A stretch of DNA of 16,385 bases from Cudoniella acicularis (taxonomy: Eukaryota; Ascomycota; Leotiomycetes; Helotiales; Helotiaceae). Below are positions 7,488-16,385 of this stretch, in pieces (the stretch's first letter is position 1; the number at the start of each line of letters is the position of its first letter). Location of the stretch: the NCBI GenBank assembly GCA_013054445.1, contig JAAMPI010001294.1:1-16385 (forward strand), written 5' to 3'. Below the pieces are notes generated by a model. That model was not told the origin of the DNA and ran no database searches. It was given only the letters and a program-made list of their open reading frames with translations. Both the position numbers and the translations under genes were made by a program.

Positions 7488-9557
7488 TTAGAACAGAGTG
7501 TTTGAAGAATCTTCTGGATTGGTCTCCGGGGGATTTGATTCTTCTTCCGGCGCCTCTTTTTCATTAGATGTGTCATGAGAAATGGCCCTTCCAGTTTTGC
7601 TGCGGCTCAGGAAAGAGTTGCATAGAATTCCAGCCGCTACGCTCACATTCAAGCTCTCCACAGTCCGCCCTCGGCCCGGTATGTAGACTTCAACATCAGC
7701 TTTGCTCTTCAAATTTGAACGAAGCCCTTCACCCTCGCTCCCTAGCATAAGTATGCAAGGGTCGTGTGAAAGAGGATCTCCCAGAGCATCCGTTGAAATA
7801 GATCTTGGAGATCTATGCGAGTCTCTTCCCTTAGATGGAGCCACAGCTGCAAATACCTTCCACCCTGCGAGCCGTGACTCGTGAATAAAGCCAGCGGGCT
7901 TGTTGACAGAAAACAAGGTGACGCTCTCAGAAGCACCGGCAGATGCTTTGAGAACAACTGGAGAGAAGGATGCACTGTTCCGTGCCGATACCGCTATAGC
8001 ACTTACTCCGAGGAAAGCTGCAGTACGAATGATGCCACCAAGGTTGCCAGGGTCTTGGATGCTATCTAGAAAAAGAACCATGGGCTTTCGACCAGAACGA
8101 TCGAACGGGATGCTGACAAAGCTAGACATGCCATTAATCACAGCATCTTCTTTGGATTGATGGTCGACGGCCACTTCGAATCCAGGTTGATTGTTTTCGG
8201 ATTTGAGAGGTCCCAAGCTCGTAACAGGTAGTCTGGGAAGTGGCGACGCTTCTAGGACATAGCCATTGTGTGGCCTCCCCCCACTCATTTTGTCCATGAG
8301 TCTCAAGCCGTCACCGCTACTCACCCGAGCGACTTTTATTCCTTTTCTTTTTGCCATCCGCTCTAAGCCTTCGTCGCGGCCAACCTTTTCTCGATTTTCG
8401 CCCGTGTATATGTAGAGTTTGTAGTGCTTTCTTCTTGGCACTTTTTGGGATGTTAGGGCTGCTTCTACTACAGAGGTTCCGTAGAGGAACTCGGATGCCG
8501 GGGTCGTGTATGGGATGGATAGTGGGATCTGTTTGTCGAATACCTTGGTGGGCTTGACAGGAATTGTGGGGGTAGGTTCATCGTCATCAGTAGATTCGTT
8601 TCTGCTCGTATTTCTCATATTGTTGTTGCTTTCGATAGACGGCCATGTCTGAGAATCATTGCGGTTTGACAATTTTCGCTCGGAATATTTATTTGGAAAC
8701 CTTGCTTCCTTTCCCCAAATGTCATGGTTTGGCGAGAACCCATCGTAATCCCTGGCAGAGGGTTTCTCTTGAAAACCACCTCTGGTCGATGATGCTGGAC
8801 CAGAGTACTCTTGGGAGGACCTTGTCATCCTCCCCCTTGGTCCTCCCCTCTCTCCTCTTTCTGCGCGAGTTTTGTACGATCTCGAGTCTCCCTCTTGCTT
8901 TAAAAAAGAATTTTTACTTGACAGTGATGGGTATTGGTTTGTCCCCTCGGATTGGAATGCAAAATCACCAGAGCCATGGCTCGCGGACCGATTCTGGGGG
9001 CGATTGCGGTTGGGTGAGGAGTATTTCGAGTCGCCACGCTGCCCTCTCTCGAAGGTTGGGCGACTATCTTGACGTCGACGGAATCCTGGGGAAGATGTCT
9101 CCTCTTCATTGAACCGTGTTCGAACAGGCCCACCCCAACCTCCATGGCGGCCACCTCCCGCGGAACCTGCTGGATCAGGCTTCTTCTTTCGGGCCAGCTC
9201 ACGATCAGTTTTGGCAAACTTTAAGCCCTTCTTGATTCGTAGTTCGCGAGGATTCGTTCTGCCGCCCTTTGTGAACTCGCCTTCTTGCTTGCCCTTCCAC
9301 CCATCGCGGGTCACCGGTGCACCGAATTTTTCAAAGGATGGTGGACCTGCAGAGCGTCGCACCAGTCCATTTTGCTTCTCGCGTGGGCCATCGACTTTTC
9401 TCTCACTCCCCCTAAATCCGACTCCCTTTGATTTTCGTAAGCCACGGGCAATGGCTGTATTGACCGAAGCTGCTGTCCCAGAGTGATATGACAGTCGAGA
9501 TGCTAGAAAAGATGTCCTCGAAAATGCGATGTTCTTTGTTAGGACAATGCTGGTCAT
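7488..9557 (-). CDS. MRM1: Mitochondrial rRNA 2'-O-ribose methyltransferase (SpoU/TrmH family)
   Basis: Intact single-exon gene, 689 residues. It methylates the ribose of a conserved guanosine of the large mitochondrial rRNA using S-adenosylmethionine. The N-terminus (MTSIVLTKNIAFSRTSFLAS) is basic/hydroxylated with no acidic residues, as in a mitochondrial presequence. Residues of roughly 45-340 are low complexity, rich in Arg, Gly, Ser and Asn, and probably disordered. A SpoU substrate-binding domain begins near 355 (EFLYGTSVVEAAL). The knotted catalytic domain shows motif 1 near 497 (DSIQDPGNLGGIIRTAA, with its N-x-G-x-x-x-R), motif 2 near 605 (LMLGSEGEGL) and motif 3 near 632 (ESLNVSVAAGIL). 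Yeast Mrm1 is about 410 residues, so the extra length is the linker. The first in-frame ATG was chosen because it gives the presequence. A minus-strand CCAAT box lies about 105 bases upstream. Confidence 0.93.
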   Translation of the reverse strand: MTSIVLTKNIAFSRTSFLASRLSYHSGTAASVNTAIARGLRKSKGVGFRGSERKVDGPREKQNGLVRRSAGPPSFEKFGAPVTRDGWKGKQEGEFTKGGRTNPRELRIKKGLKFAKTDRELARKKKPDPAGSAGGGRHGGWGGPVRTRFNEEETSSPGFRRRQDSRPTFERGQRGDSKYSSPNRNRPQNRSASHGSGDFAFQSEGTNQYPSLSSKNSFLKQEGDSRSYKTRAERGERGGPRGRMTRSSQEYSGPASSTRGGFQEKPSARDYDGFSPNHDIWGKEARFPNKYSERKLSNRNDSQTWPSIESNNNMRNTSRNESTDDDEPTPTIPVKPTKVFDKQIPLSIPYTTPASEFLYGTSVVEAALTSQKVPRRKHYKLYIYTGENREKVGRDEGLERMAKRKGIKVARVSSGDGLRLMDKMSGGRPHNGYVLEASPLPRLPVTSLGPLKSENNQPGFEVAVDHQSKEDAVINGMSSFVSIPFDRSGRKPMVLFLDSIQDPGNLGGIIRTAAFLGVSAIAVSARNSASFSPVVLKASAGASESVTLFSVNKPAGFIHESRLAGWKVFAAVAPSKGRDSHRSPRSISTDALGDPLSHDPCILMLGSEGEGLRSNLKSKADVEVYIPGRGRTVESLNVSVAAGILCNSFLSRSKTGRAISHDTSNEKEAPEEESNPPETNPEDSSNTLF

Positions 9558-10300
9558 CGCATTTATTTCCTGCTGTTGTCGACATCTGCAGCAGCTCGGG
9601 AAAATAAAAATTTAGGGACATGTTCCTGAGCACGGCCCGTCTTTCAAACACGGCAAGTCAGCCAATCAATCAGCTGTCTCATAAATTATTGCAGGACGAC
9701 GAAAGAAACACTTGATGCAATTATGAAAGTATTTGGAAGTGATAAATTTTGTTTTCAAAGAGCTCTAGCAAAGACAACGTAGAGAATTATTGTAACCATT
9801 CTTGCAGAAGAATTAAAACCGTGGTCGGTGGAACCATTGGGTACCGAGAAGAATGCTGGGACGGATAAGCCGATAACCTTCTTTACTAGCGTGTCAAGCC
9901 GAACTCGCGTTAAGTGATTTCGCTGAAGAATGAAGTCGCCAAATTCACTGCCACGAACACTTTCAACACACTCCATCGCCTGCAAGCCTGTCCGAATTTT
10001 GAAGAATACACGTGCCTCGAGCGCGATCTATCAACACAACCCTGTAAGACGCGTTAGGCTTTTCCGTCGCGTATTTTTCCATCAGCACCCTCGCCCGCTT
10101 GTGCAAAGGCTTTCGCAGCAAGCCGGTGCCCCCGACCACAACCATGATAGCAAAAGTTGTGTAATTTATCAGTTCTCTCACAGTAGGCGATCAATGTGCC
10201 TTCAAGAACGGCAGGATTTGGACTGACATTGAATACAAGAATGCGCTGCTAAATTTGAGCGCGACGAAATATCCTCACCGAACACGCACACCACTGGAAC
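9558..10300. other. Divergent intergenic region between MRM1 and the remodeller
   Basis: This must hold the promoters of both flanking genes, which point away from each other. Seen: a CCAAT motif on the plus strand (9662-9666) and GATAAG near 9865. A possible small minus-strand ORF occupies the middle. No clear TATA box was found for the remodeller. Confidence 0.5.
9963..10145 (-). CDS. Possible small single-pass membrane protein
   Basis: Not recognised. From an ATG at 10145 (context ATCATGG) the frame encodes about 60 residues beginning MVVVGGTGLLRKPLHKRAR. The same frame is open upstream to 10193 without another ATG and adds a hydrophobic run (FAI before the Met), giving a helix-then-basic layout typical of tiny mitochondrial or ER membrane proteins. 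A second open frame downstream (9755-9985, containing GLQAMECVESVRGSEFGDF) could be a later exon, but I find no convincing splice pair joining the two: the obvious GTTGTG...CTCGAG pair would be only 25 nt. It may be a chance ORF. Confidence 0.2.
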   Translation of the reverse strand: MVVVGGTGLLRKPLHKRARVLMEKYATEKPNASYRVVLIDRARGTCILQNSDRLAGDGVC

Positions 10301-13300
10301 ATGGCAAACAAGAACCATGTGCCCGACTCCGAGGAGTCCGAGCTGGAACTACTCCACACTCCAAAGAAAAAGGGTGCTGAGAGAGAAGCTTCTCAACCAG
10401 TCTCGGTCTTGTCCCATAGATTTCGTGAATCTCCGCAGAAAGTACCAGAGGGTCGCGAGCGCAAGTCATCCTCCGTGGACAGTTCTATCGCGGTCTTGGT
10501 TCCGCCACCAGTGAGGCCGTGGGAGTACCAACCGTGGCATGGTGATACAACAGTAGATTTGGTATTGGAAGAGCTGGAAGGTCCAAAGGGAGAAGTTGGA
10601 TACAGGATTGAATACGAAGACGGGAAAAAAGAGAATGTGAGTGTGGATTACCTTAAGCTTGGAAACCCATTTTGTTCCTTTCTATCTACATATTGAATTG
10701 GTGTTTTGCGTTCTAAGCGAAACAATGAAGATCCTCTGGTATCAGGAGCTCCCAAGTGGGTCAATACAGAGCAGCGTAATCCTTTCAGGAGGGCACGATT
10801 GAAAAGCCAATCCTGCTCTTATGAATTTCAAGCAGGATCGGTCGCACGAAAACTTGAGAAATCTTGACGCGAAAGCATCTGTGGTTGTTAAGATCAAGTG
10901 ATTGTTATAATAAAAGCAGTCCAAGTGCTTTTTGTCAAATTATCCCTACAGCCTTTCAATGTTCGAATCTTGCAACAATTAGACGTTCACTTTTAGGCCC
11001 GAGTAGAAGGCTGCCTACTAGGTGCATATTCACTTAACAGAGCCACGATCTAAAGCGCCAAGACAAAGGTATATCGTCAGAAGAATTGTACATATATGCT
11101 CTGTCTTCTCCAGTCCTCCCACCTCCTCTCCCTCGCAACACCTGCTTTTTTAACACTCTACAACACAAAATCTCTTCAACTTCGCTTTTCAGACATTAAC
11201 ACTGTCGCTCCCCCGCTCTTCACTGCACCGGGGTTGCAAGAAGTCATCTGGAAGTTGAAGGTCGCATTACAAAAGTCAGTAACTGCCTCCTCTCTCAGAT
11301 GGACTGTTCCCAAATTCCGCGCCTCGCTCCTTCCTTTTGCTGCACACCTTGAAAATTATAGCCGAGTCGATTGACACGCGAAAAAAGCAAATTTTTATCA
11401 TTTAGAAGCTAACCGAGACCTACAGGTCTCTTTTGACAAGCTCATCACCCTTCGCAACGGGCAGAACGCTTTAGATCTCTTCAACAACGGCGAAGACGAG
11501 GCCAAGTCAACATCATCAGTGGCACATTCACATACGGAGGGTGCGAAATCCGGTATGACTTCTGCCTCAGGAAAGCGCATCCGATCAAAGACAACCAACA
11601 AAGACTTTGTGGACATATCGACGGCGCAACTTGAATCTGAGGAAGATGAGCTTTTCGCTGATCAAATGGCCAACAAGAAGCGACGTCTCGGGAAATCACG
11701 GGTGGCTTCACTTTTGACAAATAATGGTACTCGGCAAAGCAGTAGAGTAAGCAGTCGTCGAAACAGCCCGCCGTCAGCTCGACCCATCGAGGATGAAGAA
11801 AGCTCTGACTCTGGTCCCAACCCTGTGAGATCTCGAAACAAGGCCCACGCAACTCGTAGTATGGAGACTCGTGCCTCTACCCGCGTCACGAGATCAACGA
11901 ATAACAAGCCTCTCGTCAAATTGAACAATGACGATTCGATGATAGTCGAGGAAGACGTTGAATTGGCAGCCGCACCGCCGGAAGAGAGCGATGGCTCAGA
12001 CATCATGTACAATCAACCAAAACCTAAGGGGAACAAATTAAAGAATGGACTTGGCAGAACCAGGAGTACCCAATCCCGTGGAAAAAATGGCCGAGCCCGC
12101 CGTGTCCTGAACGAAAGCTCATCAGAGGAGGAACCGGAGCAGCCAACCCGACGTTCAGGGCGTGAGAGAGTTGTTAAGAGCATGAAGGAGCGTGATATGG
12201 ACGAAGAGATGTACGCCGATGAGGTTGCCAAGAACAACACACCAAAAGTCATTAGCATTCGGGAAATTTTCAAGGATCTTCCTAAACAATCTCGATTCAA
12301 AAACTTTCACAATAATCAATGCGATGTTTGTCAGGGTATCGGGACTGCTACTGTTAGCAAAGGCCCAAGCCCCTTGATATATTGCCAAGGCTGTTCGATA
12401 TCCATTCATAAGGTCTGCCTTGGTTATCGCAGTGGACGAGAGCATATGGTCACAAAGGTTGGTGTTGATGACTTTGTAATGCAATGTCGTCGATGTATAG
12501 GAATGTCCACCAAAAAAGATCCTTCGGCTCCTCGATTGGATATATGCCAAGAGTGCAAAAAGCCTGGAGCTGCTTGCGCTGCCTTTTCTCAAAAGAAGAC
12601 TGCGAAGCAAGAAGAGAAGCTGCGAGAAGAAAATGAGGGAAATGACCCGATTACTGAAGTATCAAAGGATCTAATCAACAACCCTGATATTATTCTGTTT
12701 CGCTGCACCCGGTGCCAGCGTGGGTTCCACTACGAGCATCTCCCGAGCAAAAAGAAGAAGGCAAAGGCACCAAAGGAACTTAATGACCTCCGCGACGAGA
12801 GACTCAAGGAATATGTTCCAGACTGGCAGTGCAAAGACTGTTGTGATGAAACCGCTAAACCTCAGAGCTTGGTTGCTTGGAGATTGACGAACCGTGAATC
12901 ATACCACCCGCATCAGACTATCGAGGATTTCACTGAAGATCAAAAGGAGTATCTGATTAAATGGGAAGATCAGTCTTACTTCAAATGCAATTGGATGCCT
13001 GGTAGTTGGGTCTGGGGCGTTACTGCTGTCGCTATGCGAAAGGCGTTTGTTCGTCGCGACGAAGGAGCGAATGAAAAGCCAAAGTGGACAGAAGAAGAGG
13101 CCATCCCAGAAGAATTCTATCGCATGGAAATCATTTTTGACGTGGAATATGATGATGATTTTGTTGCTGAATCGGAGAAATCTGACAAAGCACAAATCAG
13201 CATGGTTGACTCGGTCTTCGTCAAATTTCAAGGCCTTGGTTACGAACATGCTGTATGGGAAACACCGCCTCCGCCCGAAGATAAGGAGCGTTGGAGTTGT

Positions 13301-16300
13301 TTTGTGTCTGCGTATAACGAATACGTTGCTGGCAAATATTTCAAGCAGCCCAATCCCTCGGTTATGAAAGAGCGTACGGATCATTTCCGCTCCTTGAATT
13401 TTGCAAAGAAGATCGAGGTTAAAAAGCAGCCTACGGCGCTAGTTGGTGGAAAAATACTCGGTTATCAAAGAGAAGGGTTGAACTGGTTACTTTACAATTT
13501 CTACCAGAAGAAAAACGTTATCCTCGCTGATGAAATGGGCCTGGGGAAGACTATTCAGATCATAGCTTTGATCGCTTCTCTTGTGAAGGACAATCCGAAG
13601 GTATTTCACACCTCATATTCCTCCCAATATTACTGACAAAACCTAGTGCTGGCCGTTCCTTGTGGTCACTCCTAACTCCACCTGCCCAAATTGGCGTAGA
13701 GAAATCAAGAAATGGGCCCCAAGTCTTCGTGTTGTCGCATATTATGGTGTCAAACGCGCCCGTGAGATGGCTATGAAGTATGAACTCTTTCCAGACGGTG
13801 CTTCGGATCTCAGAGCTCACGTTGTCATCACGTCGTATGAGGCACCAGTTGATGACTCGAGCAAATCCTTTTTTCGTCGGATTAAGTGGGCTGGCCTGAT
13901 TGTAGATGAAGGCCAACGTCTCAAAAATGATGAGAATCTTTTATATGGTTCATTGAAAGCCCTCAAAGTGCCATTCCAGGTGCTTTTGACAGGTACTTTT
14001 CTTGCTCCTGCTGCTAAAATCTTCTCCCTAACATCAATTCTAGGCACACCCCTGCAGAATAACAAGCGAGAGCTGTTCAATCTACTTCAATTTCTCGATA
14101 CATCCATAAATGCTGCGAAGTTGGACGAGGAGTACGAGGAGCTGACCAAGGAGAATTTACCCGAATTGCATGACCTTATCCGCCCCTTTTTCTTGCGGTA
14201 GGTTTCACCATGTCTAGTCGATAAAGCGTTGCTAATTATTCCCTTAGGAGAACTAAACTTCAGGTTCTAAAAGACTTACCTTCGTTGGCTCAAGTAATTC
14301 TTCCAGTAACAATGAGCGTTGTCCAGAAAAAGCTGTACAAATCTATCTTGGCAAAAAACCCGCAGCTTATCAAATCTATCTTTGGACAGCGCCAAACGGA
14401 GCTTCGTCCGACAGAACGAGGCAACCTAAACAACATCCTGATGCAGCTTCGAAAGTGTCTATGTCACCCCTTCCTCTATAGCTCCGCTATTGAAGAGACT
14501 TCTGTTAGCGAGGTAGCGTTGCATCGCAATCTCATTGATGCATCTGCCAAATTTCAGTTGTTAGAGATTATGCTGCCCAAACTCAGGGAACGTGGTCATC
14601 GTGTTCTGCTTTTCAGCCAATTCTTAAATCAACTCGACTTAGTTGAAGATTTTCTAAAAGGCCTTAATCTTCCCTTCCGACGTTTGGACGGAACAATTGG
14701 TGCACAAGAAAAGCAAAAGCGGATTGATGAATTCAATGCACCAGATTCGCCAATCTTTGCTTTTCTGCTCTCTACTCGATCAGGAGGGGTCGGAATCAAT
14801 CTTGCAACAGCTGATACCGTCATCATCATGGATCCGGATTTCAACCCCCAGCAAGATATCCAAGCAATATCGCGCGCTCACCGTATCGGGCAAAAGAAAA
14901 AAGTTCTTGTCTTCCAATTAATGACCAAAGATAGTGCCGAGGAAAAGATCATCCAGATCGGGCGCAAAAAGATTGCTCTTGGGGCACTCATCGAAAGCAT
15001 GGGCACAGAAGATGATGCCGGTGTCGACTTAGAATCCATTTTGAAGCACGGTACGAAGGCTCTTTTCAATGACGATGATCAAAATGACATTCGGTATGAT
15101 TCTGCCTCAGTCGACAAACTCTTAGATCGAGCACAAGTTGAAACTACCAACATGGACGAGGAAAAGACTGCAGAATCTCAATTTTCTCTTGCGCGTGTTT
15201 GGGCTCATGATAAAGATGCGCTCACAGATGATGTTGGAGATCCAGACGCGGATTCTGCTACTCCGAATTTGTCGGTCTGGGACGCGATCTTGAAGCAGCG
15301 TGAAGAAGATGCGGCGAGAGAGGCTGCTAAAAACATGCAAGACTTCGGACGTGGGAAACGAGCCCGACAAGTAGGTCTTTTATGTCGATCCGTTGCTTTA
15401 CTTTACTAACAAAATAGACGGTTAATTACCAGAAATCGAACATGGATGTCGACGACGATGTAGTAGCCTCTTCGCAGCCTACTAGGCGGCGCTCGAATGA
15501 ATCCGCGAGTGACCAAGAGTTCGCCGACGCTGCCGAATCGGAAGCAGACGAAGATATCGACTCGGACATACCAGTTGATCCTCGGGAATTGGAGTCTGGC
15601 CAAGAACGTTCAAATAAAGGTACGAAAAAATCTATTCGTCAAAGTCCAGAGAAATCAACTTCAAGTCAAGTGTTTTCGAAGAGCAATGTTACACCAAAGA
15701 AGAAGAACATCATTCTAGCTCCTTCCGTCAATAAGGTTAAGCAATATACTACTCAGAATCCAGTAAAACAAGTGAAAAAAATTCAAGCTGCTGATTCTCA
15801 AGTGGCGAAAACTAAATCAGCCAATACTTCAACTATGTCTAGTTCAACAGCGAAGAAAGGCACTTCTCAAGGCTCAGTTCCGTTGTTGCGAAAAGCACGG
15901 AAAAATAACGTCAAAAAGGCAGTTAATATTACTAGTCAGGCACAAGTGAGCCCTGATGGTACGCCTCAAAAATTTGCTTCGGGTCAAAGCAACTCGGCTA
16001 GAAAGAAGGCTGTCAAAATCCAAGGATTCCTTACTGCCAACGAGCTACAAGCAGCTGCCTCGAACGCTTCCGAATCTTCCCCATCCCCCACTTTGAATTT
16101 ACTTCTAGATGCAAGCTGTTTTGAAGATGGAAATGTTAATTCTTCTCAGCACACCGCTGACAAAGAATGTTTGCAGTCGAAGACACCCACTCCGATGCTA
16201 TGCAACAAAGACAACGGATCCTCCAAGAGCGAGCTGCCCAATCCGCCCAGAAGCGAGGACAAGCTCCCGAAAAAGTCCAACAAAATCCAGGGCAAACAGA

Positions 16301-16385
16301 AGTCGGAAATCCACCTCACGGACACCCTCAAAACCCTTCATACTTACAACATGTCATCAATCCAATCATCAACGCCCCACCTACA
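10301..16385 (+). CDS. SNF2-family chromatin remodeller, Mi-2/CHD3 - Mit1 type (3' end beyond window)
   Basis: ATP-dependent nucleosome remodeller. Fission yeast Mit1, in the heterochromatin silencing complex SHREC, is the closest functional model (inferred). Exons: 10301-10636, 11426-13600, 13647-13992, 14044-14197, 14248-15370, 15418 to the edge. All phases agree; the four short introns are 46-51 nt with CTGAC/CTAAC/CTAAT branch sites. More than 1,690 residues are present. The first 410 are charged and disordered with R/S/E-rich tracts and basic nuclear signals. Cys/His zinc modules of PHD type follow: CDVCQGIG at 411, CQECKKPG at 486, CTRCQRGFH at 539, CKDCC at 581. A chromodomain-like segment starts near 621 ([17 protein letters not shown]), and a second candidate is [15 protein letters not shown]. 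ATPase: Walker A DEMGLGKT (814-821), motif II DEGQ (924-927), LLTGTPLQNN, then the C-terminal helicase lobe with [11 protein letters not shown] and ISRAHRIGQ near 1215. The tail is Lys/Ser-rich. The start gives good context, AACATGG. Confidence 0.92.
10810..10838. repeat. Perfect 8-bp inverted repeat in intron 1
   Basis: ATCCTGCT (10810-10817) pairs with AGCAGGAT (10831-10838) across a 13-base loop. It might structure the long intron; function unknown. Confidence 0.4.
10912..10932 (+). repeat. Hairpin with T-rich tail in intron 1
   Basis: AAAAGCA (10912-10918) pairs with TGCTTTT (10926-10932) across a 7-base loop and ends in a T run. It resembles a small terminator stem, but no RNA gene can be recognised upstream, so I give no function. 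Confidence 0.35.

Larger units (their letters stand above)
10637..11425 (+). other. Long first intron of the remodeller, promoter-like interior
   Basis: Donor GTGAGT (10637) and acceptor CTACAG (11425), with a GCTAACC branch site, join ...YEDGKKEN to [12 protein letters not shown] in phase 0. At 789 nt it is over ten times the other introns. If unspliced, translation continues as [12 protein letters not shown] and stops at 10694-10696, giving a 131-residue product. The intron holds two perfect hairpins, a TATA-like CATATATG near 11090-11098 and a pyrimidine-rich run (about 11099-11135), features usual just upstream of fungal transcription starts. An open frame at 11096-11374 has no recognisable content. 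Confidence 0.7.

Noticed and set aside
8645..9112. 155-codon plus-strand ORF
   Set aside because: It lies wholly antisense to the MRM1 coding region and has no recognisable domain; it is a shadow of a low-complexity coding stretch.
10965..10985. TTCGAAT as a tRNA T-loop
   Set aside because: The flanking bases do not form the 5-bp T stem and no D or anticodon arm is found at the expected distance.
12155..13384. Minus-strand ORFs of 151 and 161 codons
   Set aside because: They are antisense to the conserved zinc-module and chromodomain exon of the remodeller and show no domain.
1..16385. CRISPR arrays, bacterial operons, insertion sequences
   Set aside because: No regularly spaced repeats and no bacterial gene organisation; the window is eukaryotic with spliceosomal introns.

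Overview
This window looks like nuclear DNA of a filamentous ascomycete (Pezizomycotina). Protein genes are split by 46-146 nt GT-AG introns with CTAAC/CTGAC-type branch sites, the first 1.7 kb carries the RIP signature (CpA/TpG loss), and the recognisable proteins have clear fungal homologues. A Leotiomycetes-like origin is possible, but I cannot prove it from the sequence.

Layout. 1-1755: decayed repeat DNA, a mosaic of very AT-rich blocks with almost no CA dinucleotides and GC-richer islands. 1756-3790 (minus): a lineage-specific gene region. A 5' exon with a basic N-terminus and short acidic helix leads into about 2.5-3 degenerate copies of a ~150-residue repeat. The reading frame is interrupted by a 1-nt frameshift and an in-frame stop. 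A small candidate gene (1756-2147) overlaps its 3' end. 4239-6260 (minus): a four-exon ferric reductase of the FRE/NOX flavocytochrome family, complete except for one apparent 1-nt deletion. 6261-7487: non-coding, with a cluster of extended GATA sites matching the iron-regulatory consensus ATCWGATAA upstream of the reductase. 7488-9557 (minus): an intact intronless mitochondrial 2'-O-ribose methyltransferase (MRM1, SpoU/TrmH family). 9558-10300: divergent intergenic DNA with one possible small membrane-protein ORF. 10301-16385+ (plus): a large chromatin remodeller (PHD-type zinc modules, chromodomain-like segment, SNF2 ATPase/helicase; Mi-2/CHD3 - Mit1 type). It has at least six exons and a 789-nt first intron, and it runs off the right edge.

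The genes are not an obvious functional cluster. The left half is accessory and decaying (repeats, disrupted repeat protein, frameshifted reductase). The right half is conserved housekeeping (mitochondrial rRNA modification, chromatin remodelling). The most testable observations are the GATA cluster beside the reductase, the unrecognised internally triplicated protein, the two 1-nt frame breaks only 2.5 kb apart, and the long promoter-like first intron of the remodeller. Nothing here amounts to a clearly new system; the triplicated protein is the best candidate for undescribed biology.
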